From an uncultured Polaribacter sp. (GTDB lineage Bacteria; Bacteroidota; Bacteroidia; Flavobacteriales; Flavobacteriaceae), in assembly GCF_947496195.1 (NCBI RefSeq), contig NZ_CANMBY010000001.1, positions 124,001 to 188,000 of the forward strand: a DNA stretch of 64,000 nucleotides, read 5' to 3'. The translations under genes were made by a program, and so were the position numbers. The stretch's first letter is position 1. Each line of letters opens with the position of its first letter. The notes beneath the pieces are model-generated. The model ran no database searches and was not told the origin of the DNA. It was given only the letters and a program-made list of their open reading frames with translations. Shown here piece after piece: positions 33,547-42,121 of this stretch.

Positions 33547-33663
33547 AAAGAAAATTGCTAAAAAAATCATATTATAAAACGAATAATAACAACTATATTA
33601 CGTCGATATCCTATAAATATGTCTGGATATCGACGATAAACTAAAGCATATAGCTAGTTAGCA
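33547..33663. repeat. attC-like palindromic site, copy 1
   Basis: The core 33587-33660 begins TAACAACTATATTA and ends CATATAGCTAGTTA, an imperfect inverted repeat enclosing a perfect 11-bp inner stem (CGTCGATATCC 33601-33611 with GGATATCGACG 33625-33635). A TAAC ... GTTA bounded imperfect hairpin resembles an integron attC site. The whole stretch is repeated directly at 35650-35767 with roughly 85% identity by eye. Confidence 0.65.
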
Positions 33664-33666
33664 CTC
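33657..33666. repeat. Cassette boundary, left inverted end
   Basis: GTTAGCACTC is the perfect inverse of GAGTGCTAAC at 34441-34450. Together they bracket one ORF (33670-34449). Confidence 0.7.
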
Positions 33667-33669
33667 ATA

Positions 33670-34449
33670 ATGATGACCATAGCTCAATTAACAAACGAAG
33701 CAAACTTATTAGCGGAGTTGGTAAACACCAATTTGGGAAATTTGGAAGGACATTGTCCTGATAAAATTGAAGTACAAGATTATTATTTAGGAATCCTTCG
33801 AAGACAAGCTATTATGTTACTTGATTTAGAAAGAATCCTTACTAATAGAAATCCGGAATTAATAACGACTCCTTTTATCTTACTAAGGAGTTTAATGGAT
33901 GATTTTTTGCACTTACTATATCTAGAATTACACGCAGATGCTGAAGAGGAAATAGTAAAGATTAACGCCAAAACTCATAAACAATCATTCAAAGCTCTTG
34001 AAGATCTTACAAATTCTAATCATAAGCATTTTAACGGTGAATATGTCTTTTATTTAAACAATGACCAACTGCAAGAATTAAAAAATACATTCTCGGGAAA
34101 AGAAGAAAATCAAAAGTATTTTTCTGATGTAGACGAATTTAGATTTAAAAATTTCATGCCTTTATCGCAAGTCGCAGATAGTATTACCCATTCAAGAGAA
34201 GTTGAAATATTCAAAGACAGAGCGTATTACCTGTGGAAAGAGTTTTCATCTTTCGTTCATTATTCAAATTTCTCTTTTTATTTAGAAACGAACCCCAATC
34301 CTATAAATCTCCAAAAAATAGAAGAAGGATTTCAATATTGTTATAATTCCATTTATTTAGCTTTTAAATATTTTGAAAGAAATTTAGAAATAGCGTTTGC
34401 TGACAATGAAGAACTTAGGGCGAGACATGGAATAGTTTACGAGTGCTAA
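33670..34449 (+). CDS. Hypothetical protein of a cassette-like unit, 259 residues
   Basis: A soluble, mostly helical 259-residue protein with no motif I recognise. PFILLRSLMDDFLHLLYLELHA near residue 80 and the following helices resemble DUF5677-type proteins, but weakly. The gene starts 4 bases after GTTAGCACTC, and its TAA stop falls inside the matching GAGTGCTAAC, so the unit contains one ORF and nothing else, as in integron gene cassettes. Palindromic sites lie on both sides. Base use is a little richer in G/C than the neighbourhood. It is probably an accessory, horizontally moved gene; a defence role is only a guess. Confidence 0.6.
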   Translation: MMTIAQLTNEANLLAELVNTNLGNLEGHCPDKIEVQDYYLGILRRQAIMLLDLERILTNRNPELITTPFILLRSLMDDFLHLLYLELHADAEEEIVKINAKTHKQSFKALEDLTNSNHKHFNGEYVFYLNNDQLQELKNTFSGKEENQKYFSDVDEFRFKNFMPLSQVADSITHSREVEIFKDRAYYLWKEFSSFVHYSNFSFYLETNPNPINLQKIEEGFQYCYNSIYLAFKYFERNLEIAFADNEELRARHGIVYEC

Positions 34450-34572
34450 CAACGTATATAAAAAATAGCGCTTTTGGTGCTTAAACAAATGATAAGGAAT
34501 AAAATAAAGGTCAGTTATAATCCGAAAAGTTAGTGCATAAAAAACCGCTACTTTTCATATACAAGACCGTTA
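34441..34572. repeat. attC-like palindromic site, large form
   Basis: Starts GAGTGCTAACAACGTATATA, continues AAAAATAGCG, and ends CCGCTACTTTTCATATACAA, GACCGTTA. The two halves are imperfect inverted repeats (TAACaacGTATATaAAAAaTAGCG against the inverse of CGCTActtttCATATAC...GTTA) around ~75 bases. The left half recurs at 40929-40948 with one mismatch. Confidence 0.6.
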
Positions 34573-34649
34573 ATTTTATTAATAGGCTATAACAAGTACT
34601 CATTATATATTTAAAGAGCACTAAGTATATTTTTTTCTCAATTACTTGA

Positions 34650-34808
34650 TTAATACTATTATTATTTAATATTTTTGTAAGGTATTTCGAACCTAAAATT
34701 AGGTACCAACCGAGTGAAGACACCACGGTGGTAAAACAATACGGACTTCAGGTCAAAATAAACGATATAGACCCATCCATTATTAGTATCGAAGTACAAA
34801 TAATTTAA
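34650..34808 (+). pseudogene. Possible gene remnant without a start
   Basis: An open frame without ATG that ends ... VKQYGLQVKINDIDPSIISI EVQII and a stop. The last ~40 codons look protein-coding (balanced acidic/basic residues, no homopolymers) while the first ten are A/T noise. It is probably the 3' end of a gene whose front was lost when the island was rearranged. Family not recognised. Confidence 0.3.
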
Positions 34809-34818
34809 AACTATTTGT

Positions 34819-34998
34819 ATGAAAAATTTGTTATCAAAATTTAGGCAAAACACTTTAATAGTTGGGTGTAATAAAGACAGTATAAAACATTTACCAAGGT
34901 ACTTTTTTAAGTCTACTTTTAAAGATAACCCACAATTTAAGTTTAGCATAATAAATAAAACTAAACTGTCTAAAAAAATAAAAATTAACAATCATTAA
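34819..34998 (+). CDS. Small basic hypothetical protein, 59 residues
   Basis: ATG at 34819 gives a 59-residue lysine-rich product (MKNLLSKFRQNTLIVGCNKD ... KIKINNH). It ends 4 bases before the next gene, consistent with coupling. There is no motif and the composition is A/T-driven, so it may not be real. Confidence 0.35.
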   Translation: MKNLLSKFRQNTLIVGCNKDSIKHLPRYFFKSTFKDNPQFKFSIINKTKLSKKIKINNH

Positions 34999-35002
34999 AA
35001 TT

Positions 35003-35593
35003 ATGAAAAAAGACATTTACATTGGATTATTAACTCCTTGGGGAGTACCACTACTTGAAAAAACATTACAAAACTGGAGTGACGTTGATATTAATAAGTT
35101 TATGGAACTACATAATTTTATTGTATATAGTTCTAAGCAAGAAACTAAAGGAAGGTATCATTTTAAATTAATTAGAAACAATACTTACCTAGCTTTAGAA
35201 GAACAAATTAAAAAAACTAATGAAGTAACAAATAAACTCAAAAACATCACTTTGCAGGGTGTTTGGACTGATCAAAAACAATACATAACATTAGATGGTG
35301 TTTTTTCTACACGATCTTCTTTTATTAATATGCATAATTATATTAAAGATGCTGAAGAAGAGGTTCTCATTATTAACGAGAGTAATTCTAGTAATACAGT
35401 TTTGCATTTAACTGGAATTACACCCTACATCATTTTATTTTTTGATAAAGAACGTAAATTTAAAGGAGCTTCATATAGTATTCAAAATGGTGATGGTGAC
35501 TTTAGAATAACTACATCATATAAATATATTTTATTTGCAAAGCACCCTCATGAAATCAATTTAGATAGGGTGTTATACTTAAGGTTTGAATAG
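35003..35593 (+). CDS. Hypothetical protein, 196 residues
   Basis: A soluble alpha/beta protein starting MKKDIYIGLLTPWGVPLLEK; no signal peptide and no recognised family. Distinct stretches are TLQGVWTDQKQYITLDGVFS and YIILFFDKERKFKGASYSIQNGDGDFRI, typical beta-hairpin patterns. It lies between the two large palindromic sites of the island and is likely an accessory gene of unknown use. Confidence 0.55.
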   Translation: MKKDIYIGLLTPWGVPLLEKTLQNWSDVDINKFMELHNFIVYSSKQETKGRYHFKLIRNNTYLALEEQIKKTNEVTNKLKNITLQGVWTDQKQYITLDGVFSTRSSFINMHNYIKDAEEEVLIINESNSSNTVLHLTGITPYIILFFDKERKFKGASYSIQNGDGDFRITTSYKYILFAKHPHEINLDRVLYLRFE

Positions 35594-35649
35594 ATAAAAT
35601 TATAAAATTGATAATTTGAAATAATTTTTTTTCTTAAATTTAAAAGCTG

Positions 35650-35767
35650 AAAAGAATATTGCTGAAAAAAATCATATTACAAAACGAATAACAACGACTA
35701 TTTTACGTTGATATGCAGTAAATATGTCTGGTTTTTGACTATAAGCTAAAGCATATAGCCAGTTACC
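35650..35767. repeat. attC-like palindromic site, copy 2
   Basis: Direct repeat of 33547-33663. The core runs from TAAC at 35689 to GTTA at 35765, but the inner stem is degraded (CGTTGATATGC against GGTTTTTGACT). It stands just upstream of the restriction-modification operon. The remaining ~180 bases to the XRE gene show no gene. Confidence 0.6.
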
Positions 35768-35898
35768 TGCAAGCTAAAAAAAGCCAACAATCGGTCGAGA
35801 ATATTTAGTTTTTACCAACCCTAAAACCAACTGCTTAAAACCAAAAAAGATTGCTTCCCACCTATCCACGATATGACAATGAATAATTACACTGTAAG

Positions 35899-35921
35899 AT
35901 AGTGAACTTTTACTATATTTG
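35899..35921 (+). promoter_or_regulatory. RM operon promoter with possible controller site
   Basis: TATATTTG (35914-35921) fits TAnnTTTG, 27 bases before the XRE start. An inverted repeat ATAGT-N8-ACTAT (35899-35916) overlaps its upstream edge and could be the binding site of the XRE controller protein. Confidence 0.45.
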
Positions 35922-35948
35922 ATACTAAATAAAAAACTAAATTTTCAA

Positions 35949-36152
35949 ATGAACCGAATTAAAGAGGTTTTAAAAGACAGAGGAATTTCACAGACTTGGC
36001 TTGCCAAACAGTCAGGGAAGAGTTACAACACGATTAACGAATATGCTCGAAATGTAAGACAACCTAGTTTGGAAGACTTGTATAAAATAGCTGACATTTT
36101 AAGAATTGAAGCAAAAGACTTATTGAAAGCAAAAACGAATTTAAATGACTAA
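35949..36152 (+). CDS. XRE-family controller protein
   Basis: A 67-residue one-domain helix-turn-helix protein (MNRIKEVLKDRGISQTWLAK, then QSGKSYNTINEYARNVRQPS as turn and recognition helix). I use the ATG at 35949; an in-frame ATG ten codons upstream falls inside the promoter. Size and place, immediately before a methyltransferase and overlapping it by 8 bases, match C proteins that time expression of restriction-modification genes. Confidence 0.88.
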   Translation: MNRIKEVLKDRGISQTWLAKQSGKSYNTINEYARNVRQPSLEDLYKIADILRIEAKDLLKAKTNLND

Positions 36153-37242
36153 TAACAAACAATATAACAATACAACACAAACACCTTTACAAGAGACAAA
36201 TGAACCTCAAATTTTGGAGTTTTGTGAAAGAAAAAAATGGATTCATCAAGGAGAGGAAGAAATTTCTAATAAGTTAAAAGTTATTTCTCTTTTTTCAGGA
36301 AGTGGTGGATTAGATTTAGGTTTTTTAGCTACAGGAAAATTTCAAATCATTTTTGCAAATGATTTTAATTATCAGGCTTGTGAAAGCTACACTTATAATA
36401 TAGGAAACCACATAATTTGTGATGATATAAAAAATATTAAATCTCTACCTGAATCCGATATAATTATTGGTGGTCCACCATGTCAAGGTTTTTCAACTGC
36501 GAATCCAGCGAGATCATTTGACGACCCTCGAAATCAACTTTTCAAAGAATATGCAAGAATCATTAATGAAGTTAAACCAAAAATGTTTTTGATGGAAAAT
36601 GTTTCTGGAATGGTTACTATGCAAAAAGGGAAAGTCTTCAAGCTAATAAAAAAAGAACTATCTAATTGCGGTTATACTCTTTATGATAAACTCTTAAATT
36701 CAAAAGATTTTGGAGTTCCACAAAGTAGAAGAAGAATGATAGTCATAGGTGTTAGAAATGATATAGATAAAAAATTCACCTTCCCCAAACCCTCTCACTC
36801 AGCTGATAATTATAAAACTGTAGGAGAAGCAATATGTAAAAAACCTATTTCATTCAAAGACCCAAATCACAAAATAGGTAAACTTACTGACTTAAATCTA
36901 AAAAGAATTAAACATATTCCCGAAGGAGGTTCTATGCAGGATTGCCCAAAAGAACTTCAAAATAATAGCGATTTAAAAAGAGCTATGCGTAGACTTGATA
37001 GAGAAAAAGAAAGTTACACAATTGTTCATAATAATTGTGACCACTACTATCATCCAACTGAAAACAGGAGAATAACTATAAGAGAGATGGCAAGACTACA
37101 AGGTTATCCCGATGATTATGTGTTTTTAGGAAGTAAATCAGAACAGTCAAGGCAGGTTGGAAACAGTGTCCCTGTTGGTTTGAGCAAAGCAATGGCAAAG
37201 TCCATTTATTCCTTCATTAAAAACAACAAAATAAATGAATAA
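36145..37242 (+). CDS. DNA (cytosine-5-)-methyltransferase
   Basis: A 365-residue m5C methyltransferase with motifs in canonical order: I (LFSGSGGLDLGF, residues 50-61), IV (GGPPCQGFS, catalytic Cys113), VI (MENVSGM), VIII (PQSRRRMIVIG), target-recognition region (about 220-310), and X (RQVGNSVPVGLSKAMAK). A polar 48-residue extension precedes motif I. It overlaps the XRE gene by 8 bases and the next gene by 8. It should protect host DNA from the downstream nuclease pair. Only one methyltransferase is present, whereas LlaJI, with an asymmetric site, has two. Confidence 0.95.
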   Translation: MTNNKQYNNTTQTPLQETNEPQILEFCERKKWIHQGEEEISNKLKVISLFSGSGGLDLGFLATGKFQIIFANDFNYQACESYTYNIGNHIICDDIKNIKSLPESDIIIGGPPCQGFSTANPARSFDDPRNQLFKEYARIINEVKPKMFLMENVSGMVTMQKGKVFKLIKKELSNCGYTLYDKLLNSKDFGVPQSRRRMIVIGVRNDIDKKFTFPKPSHSADNYKTVGEAICKKPISFKDPNHKIGKLTDLNLKRIKHIPEGGSMQDCPKELQNNSDLKRAMRRLDREKESYTIVHNNCDHYYHPTENRRITIREMARLQGYPDDYVFLGSKSEQSRQVGNSVPVGLSKAMAKSIYSFIKNNKINE

Positions 37243-39169
37243 ATATATTACTCTCGAAAACAAAATATACGAAGCAAAACCTGTTTTAATACTTCAAAAA
37301 GTTAATGATGAAATTCTACCTACAAATCGTAAAAACGGAAGTGGTGCTGATAAAAATCAGTTTTTTATTCAAAGTGAATTTTACTATAACTTAAATACTT
37401 TTTTTCCAGAAGTCATAAAGGACAGAGAAGAGAAAAAAACCGGCAGAAATAAACCAGTTGTTAAGAATTATTTCGACATTTCTTCAATAGCGAACGATAT
37501 AAGTATTATTAACAAAGAAATTGAAAGACATTATCCAGATGAAGATAAATTAAACCTAAATGAATTAGTTGAAAAAATGAAAGACTTATCTAAAAGTCAA
37601 AATCTTAATTCAACATTTTATATAGAATCTGAAATAGCGAATGCTCAAAATGGGATAGCTTTTAAAAACTGGAAAACTGAATTTAAACAAATCATAAAAC
37701 AACTACTACTACCCACTACTCAAATAAAGGTGTATTTATTTAATCAGGGAGAGGAAGTTTGTGCTTTTTGGCAATTTAATCAGGATTATATAATACAGCC
37801 TGAAAATCTTATGGTAAAAACACAGCCTAAGTTGATTATTGAACAAAAGAAATTGAGAAATATTATTTTTCAGTCTTTCAAATATTTAATGAAGAAATAT
37901 GGTGAAGAGATTTGTTTAAGCGGTTATGAATTAAAACAAAGTAGAATAGAAAATAGAAATTATCAAGGCCTTACGATTAATAAATATTTTGGTTTTGAAG
38001 TTTTAATAGGAATTTTTGATGCAAAACAGAATAATGAAGAATTAAAGTCTAGTGGCACACTTCGCTTTATAAATGAAGAGATTAACATTTTAAATAATGA
38101 AAATTGTTATTTTACAACTCAATGGAATGAATCAAATGGAAGAGGCTTATCATTAACAAATTTTAATAGTTTTATAGCAGATATTTCTGACAATCAATTA
38201 GAAATAATAAAAGAAGAGGATAAGTTTAAACTTATTCAAAAAAATGACTTCTTATTTAAACCGCAAAACAAAATATTCTTTGGTGCACCTGGGACAGGCA
38301 AATCTCATAAAGTAAATGAATTAATAAAAGCTAAAAAATCAGAAGATAGAACTGAAAGGATAACTTTTCATCCTGAATACGATTACTCATCTTTTGTTGG
38401 TGGATATAAGCCAACTATGGATGGTGATAAAATCAAATATGAGTTTGTGCCACAAGCTTTCACAAATATTTATGTAAATGCTTGGAATGACCTTGATAAT
38501 GATTACTATTTAGTTATTGAAGAAATTAACAGAGGTAATTGTGCTGAAATATTTGGTGACATATTCCAGCTATTAGACAGGTCGAATGACTACAAAATAA
38601 CACCTTCAAAAGAGTTGAAAGAATATCTTGAAACAAAATTTAGTGGCAATGAAAATATTGATGAAAGTAAACTTCTATTACCACCAAATCTAAATATTCT
38701 GGCAACAATGAACACTTCTGACCAGTCGCTTTTCCCAATGGATAGCGCTTTTAAAAGAAGATGGGACTGGGAGTATATTCCTATTAATTATTCAGAAAAC
38801 ATAGAAGAAAACACTTCTGCAAAGTTTGTAGTTGAATTAATGGAAGGAGCATCCTTTAATTGGTTAGATTTTATTAAAAATGTTAATAAACTAATTAAAA
38901 GCAATGATAATCTTGGTATGGATAAATGCCTAGGAAACTATTTCATAAAACCAGATATTAATGAAAATACTATTTCTTTAAAAAGTTTCATTAACAAAGC
39001 CATTTTCTATCTCTGGAACGATGTTTTTAAAGACGAAATTGAGGACGAAAGTATTTTTAAAAATAAAACATCTTATGAAGACTTCTTTCCTATAGATGAT
39101 AAAGGTGTAGAAAAAGTAAAAGATATTTTAAAAATTTTGAAACCTGATAATGAATCTTCTGTAGAATGA
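37235..39169 (+). CDS. McrB-like AAA+ restriction subunit
   Basis: A 644-residue protein. Residues 1-340 are a divergent N-terminal region, presumably target-DNA binding. The AAA+ GTPase domain of McrB type follows: Walker A GAPGTGKS (350-357), FHPEYDYSSFVGGYKP (about 380-395, characteristic of McrB), Walker B VIEEINRGN (about 427-435), and ATMNTSDQSLFPMDSAFKRRW, the NTSD G4-like element of McrB. It should power translocation or cleavage together with the next gene, which it overlaps by 4 bases (ATGA). Confidence 0.92.
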   Translation: MNKYITLENKIYEAKPVLILQKVNDEILPTNRKNGSGADKNQFFIQSEFYYNLNTFFPEVIKDREEKKTGRNKPVVKNYFDISSIANDISIINKEIERHYPDEDKLNLNELVEKMKDLSKSQNLNSTFYIESEIANAQNGIAFKNWKTEFKQIIKQLLLPTTQIKVYLFNQGEEVCAFWQFNQDYIIQPENLMVKTQPKLIIEQKKLRNIIFQSFKYLMKKYGEEICLSGYELKQSRIENRNYQGLTINKYFGFEVLIGIFDAKQNNEELKSSGTLRFINEEINILNNENCYFTTQWNESNGRGLSLTNFNSFIADISDNQLEIIKEEDKFKLIQKNDFLFKPQNKIFFGAPGTGKSHKVNELIKAKKSEDRTERITFHPEYDYSSFVGGYKPTMDGDKIKYEFVPQAFTNIYVNAWNDLDNDYYLVIEEINRGNCAEIFGDIFQLLDRSNDYKITPSKELKEYLETKFSGNENIDESKLLLPPNLNILATMNTSDQSLFPMDSAFKRRWDWEYIPINYSENIEENTSAKFVVELMEGASFNWLDFIKNVNKLIKSNDNLGMDKCLGNYFIKPDINENTISLKSFINKAIFYLWNDVFKDEIEDESIFKNKTSYEDFFPIDDKGVEKVKDILKILKPDNESSVE

Positions 39170-40836
39170 AAATCTTAATTGAAGGAGAAAAATATAATAT
39201 AGAAGAACTTAAAGACATTTTTGATGACCCGAAATTTTATCATCAAGAAGGTCAAGAAGCTTCTATTCTATCAGTTGGATATTATCATTCATTCGAAAAG
39301 GAAGAATTAATTTATATGCTTCCAAAAGTTTTTATGGCAGACAATGAGAACACTGTTTTTGGTATAAATAAAAACGAGCTCTATGCTTTAGACAAAAGTG
39401 AAACTTTTAAACATAAATCAGAATACAAATGGATAAGACAAATTTCTATTTATTTCTATAATAGTTTGTTGGAGTTTAAAAGAAGAAACAAAAATTCATC
39501 TATTGTCCAAAGTTCATTGTCGGCTACTTTAAACACCAATTTAAAAAACAAAGAGTATTCTTATTTAGACTTGCTTTTAAGCTTTGTGAATTTTTATAAA
39601 AAGAATAAAAATCAGATTCTTTTTAAACACATTGAATATAAATCACAGCAAGTTAAAAATCCAAACTGGGAAAAGACGATTAGAAAATCTGTTCCTTTTT
39701 TAACGCAGGATAAACAACCTATTTATAACATATACCGGAATAAAAAGAAAGTCCTAAATAACGAAGAAGAACTATTAATTTACTTCTTTTCAATACTCAA
39801 TCATTTTAATAAAGAGCATAATCTATTCCTCACTATAGACAAATCTTACACACTAATAAAAGGTAGGAGATTTGAGCTTTTACAAAAAAATGGGTTATCC
39901 AAATTGCGAAAAATAAAATATAAATACTTCAATGATACATTAAGAAAAATGTATCATTTGTGTGAAATATATTTTTCTCAAACAGATACAAGCAGCATCA
40001 AAAAAAAGAAAGAAGAATTTATTTCTGTTAACAATTATAATCTTGTCTTTGAAGATATGATTGATAAGCTTTTTTCAGACCCAATAATTGAGAAAAAGAC
40101 GGGAGATGGAACAACTTTAAAACACTTAAAATACAATAATGACGGAAAAATAATCGACCATGTTTTCGATTATCAATCGTTATTAGATACTAGCGATATT
40201 TTTTACATTGGAGATTCGAAATATTACAAATCGGACAGTACCGCTGGTAAAGTATCTAAATACAAACAATTTACTTACGCTAAAAATGTGATTCAGTATA
40301 ATATTGACCTACTGAATGAAACTGGTAACTATTACACAGAGAATTTAAGGTATCGAGATAAAATAACAGAAGGTTATAACATTACCCCAAATTTCTTCAT
40401 TTACGGATATATAAACAACTATAAAAACTTTGAAACCAGTGAACTTGATGAAAAAGGAGGTATTGTAAAATCATTTCATTTTGCCGACCGCTTGTTTGAC
40501 AGAGATACTCTTTTTGTACATCAATATAAAATCAATTTTCTATATGTTTTAAAAGCATATTCTCAGTTCGGTAATATGACTATTGAAAAATTTAGAAAAA
40601 AAACTAAAGATAAGTTTAGAAATAACTTTATTGAATTCTTTTCAAATAAAAAATCCGAATTTGAATTCTATCAATATGAGAAACAGGATTTTGAAAACTT
40701 TGTAGAAAAGAACTTTAGAAAAATAAATGGTAAAACTTTCATTACGAAAGACGAAAAATTGATTTTGGCTAAACATAAAGAAGATGAGAGTTTAAATGAA
40801 ATTCTAACTGAATTTAAGGAATATGAATTAGAATAG
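39166..40836 (+). CDS. LlaJI/McrC-like restriction endonuclease
   Basis: A 556-residue protein encoded directly behind the McrB-like gene. The C-terminal half holds a PD-(D/E)xK nuclease core: IIDHVFDY with Asp331, then FYIGDSKYYK with Asp350 and Lys352. The overall pattern resembles LlaJI R2 more than E. coli McrC. It should cut DNA when driven by the McrB-like subunit. The stop codon TAG overlaps a GCTAAC motif (40836-40841), the same relation as in the 259-residue cassette gene. A function as a 5mC-specific type IV nuclease is unlikely, given the cognate m5C methyltransferase. Confidence 0.85.
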   Translation: MKILIEGEKYNIEELKDIFDDPKFYHQEGQEASILSVGYYHSFEKEELIYMLPKVFMADNENTVFGINKNELYALDKSETFKHKSEYKWIRQISIYFYNSLLEFKRRNKNSSIVQSSLSATLNTNLKNKEYSYLDLLLSFVNFYKKNKNQILFKHIEYKSQQVKNPNWEKTIRKSVPFLTQDKQPIYNIYRNKKKVLNNEEELLIYFFSILNHFNKEHNLFLTIDKSYTLIKGRRFELLQKNGLSKLRKIKYKYFNDTLRKMYHLCEIYFSQTDTSSIKKKKEEFISVNNYNLVFEDMIDKLFSDPIIEKKTGDGTTLKHLKYNNDGKIIDHVFDYQSLLDTSDIFYIGDSKYYKSDSTAGKVSKYKQFTYAKNVIQYNIDLLNETGNYYTENLRYRDKITEGYNITPNFFIYGYINNYKNFETSELDEKGGIVKSFHFADRLFDRDTLFVHQYKINFLYVLKAYSQFGNMTIEKFRKKTKDKFRNNFIEFFSNKKSEFEFYQYEKQDFENFVEKNFRKINGKTFITKDEKLILAKHKEDESLNEILTEFKEYELE

Positions 40837-41030
40837 CTAACGCAAGTTCAAGCAGATTGCAATCCTCGTTTCTGTGGTTGTAAAGATCTTTCTTGCTAAC
40901 GCTGTCAAAAAAAATAAAAAGCCAGCACAATGTATATAAAAAATAGCGTATAAATCTCTTTACCGAAATAAAGTGATTAAATTAAAAGTAATAATAAAAC
41001 AGAAAAATTAAAGTAGTAATTTACATGAAT
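40837..41030. other. Island right border, half palindromic site
   Basis: No gene. GCTAACGC occurs twice (40836 and 40895), and AATGTATATAAAAAATAGCG (40929-40948) repeats the left half of the 34441 site with one change. The rest is A/T-rich spacer before the tRNA terminator. Confidence 0.5.
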
Positions 41031-41032
41031 AA

Positions 41033-41063
41033 CAAAAAAAGCATCTCAAATGAGATGCTTTTT
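41033..41063. terminator. Terminator after tRNA-Asp
   Basis: AAAAAAGCATCTC and GAGATGCTTTTT pair around AAAT; U-runs in both directions. It directly abuts the 3' end of the tRNA-Asp gene. Confidence 0.9.
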
Positions 41064-41064
41064 G

Positions 41065-41138
41065 CGGTCTGGACGGGATTCGAACCCGCGACCCCCTGCG
41101 TGACAGGCAGATATTCTAACCAGCTGAACTACCAAACC
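41065..41138 (-). tRNA. tRNA-Asp (GTC anticodon)
   Basis: A 74-base cloverleaf read on the minus strand: acceptor GGTTTGG pairs with CCAGACC (one G-T wobble), D-arm AGTTCAGCTGGTTAGAA, anticodon loop CTGTCAC with anticodon GTC inside the stem CCTGC/GCAGG, T-arm CGGGTTCGAATCCCG, discriminator G. CCA is not encoded. It borders the accessory island and may have served as its integration point. Confidence 0.97.
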
Positions 41139-41199
41139 GTTGCTAATTGCGGATGCAAATATAATACAGTTTTTTGTTTACACAAACAGAAAATTAATT

Positions 41200-42120
41200 T
41201 TATTTAAAATTTTTTCGATGTACCAAATACGCAGTTAATATATCTGTAAACCCACCATTGATATCTGTAGGCACATAATCTACTTTATATTGCAAACACT
41301 TGTTTTTTAATTGTTTAAAATAAGTTGCTACCAACTGCTTATACGAGCCTTGTATATTTTCTGCATAGACATTTATAGCCTCGCCAGTTTCTACATCGAC
41401 AAACTTTTTAGGCGTATTGTCAAAATTAAAGTCAAATTCTGTTTTGGCATCGTAGGTATGAAACAAAACCACCTCGTGTTTATTGTATTTTAAATGACGT
41501 AAGGCCTCAAAAAGCGCCTCTTCTTTTGTAGTGGTTTGAAACATGTCTGTAAACAAAAAAATAAGCGATCGTCTGTGTAACTTCTCTGCAATTTCATGCA
41601 AGTAATGGTAGGTGTTGGTGGTAGCCTTAGAGGTTGTGGTTAACAATTGCTCTAATTGATGTAGTATCATTTTACGATGACGCTCACTCCCTTTTTCTGG
41701 CGCATAATACTCATAGGTATCTGCATAAACACTTAAACCCACTGCATCTCTTTGCTTTTTTAAAATTTCTAACAAACAAGCAGCAGCTACTGCTGCAAAA
41801 CCCACTTTATTTAAGGTATCTACGGTTTGTGATTTTACCACTGGGTAATGCATAGACGCAGAGTTGTCTATAATGATGTGGCAGCGTAAATTGGTTTCTT
41901 CTTCGTACTTTTTGGTGTATAGTTTTTCGGTTTTAGCAAACAACTTCCAATCGATATGACGTGTACTTTCGCCCTTATTATAGAGTTTATGCTCTGAGAA
42001 TTCTACAGAAAAGCCATGAAACGGACTTTTATGCATACCTGTAATAAAGCCCTCTACCACTTGTTTGGCGAGTAATTCTAAATTTTTTATTTCTGAAGCT
42101 TGTACTTGAGATAAATCCAT
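41200..42120 (-). CDS. DUF58 domain protein
   Basis: A 306-residue cytoplasmic protein of the DUF58 family with a VWA-like core. The family signature HKLYNKGESTRHIDWKLFAK lies near residue 45, and the MIDAS-like metal site IDNSASMHY near 88. DUF58 genes usually accompany MoxR AAA+ ATPase genes, but none is in the window; here it starts one base after the M1 peptidase stop and is likely cotranscribed with it. It is probably a chaperone or assembly factor; inference only. Confidence 0.9.
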   Translation of the reverse strand: MDLSQVQASEIKNLELLAKQVVEGFITGMHKSPFHGFSVEFSEHKLYNKGESTRHIDWKLFAKTEKLYTKKYEEETNLRCHIIIDNSASMHYPVVKSQTVDTLNKVGFAAVAAACLLEILKKQRDAVGLSVYADTYEYYAPEKGSERHRKMILHQLEQLLTTTSKATTNTYHYLHEIAEKLHRRSLIFLFTDMFQTTTKEEALFEALRHLKYNKHEVVLFHTYDAKTEFDFNFDNTPKKFVDVETGEAINVYAENIQGSYKQLVATYFKQLKNKCLQYKVDYVPTDINGGFTDILTAYLVHRKNFK

Positions 42121-42121
42121 A

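Noticed and set aside
33587..34572. True integron with attC sites
   Set aside because: Core sites deviate from the attC consensus and no integrase gene is present, so only the weaker term attC-like is used.
37235..40836. Type IV (McrBC) system acting on modified DNA
   Set aside because: A cognate m5C methyltransferase and a controller gene in the same operon, plus the LlaJI-like nuclease subunit, indicate a self-protecting restriction-modification system.
41025..41207. Plus-strand ORF of 60 codons (contains WTGFEPATPCVTGRYSNQL)
   Set aside because: It is the antisense reading of the tRNA-Asp gene, a well-known artefact.
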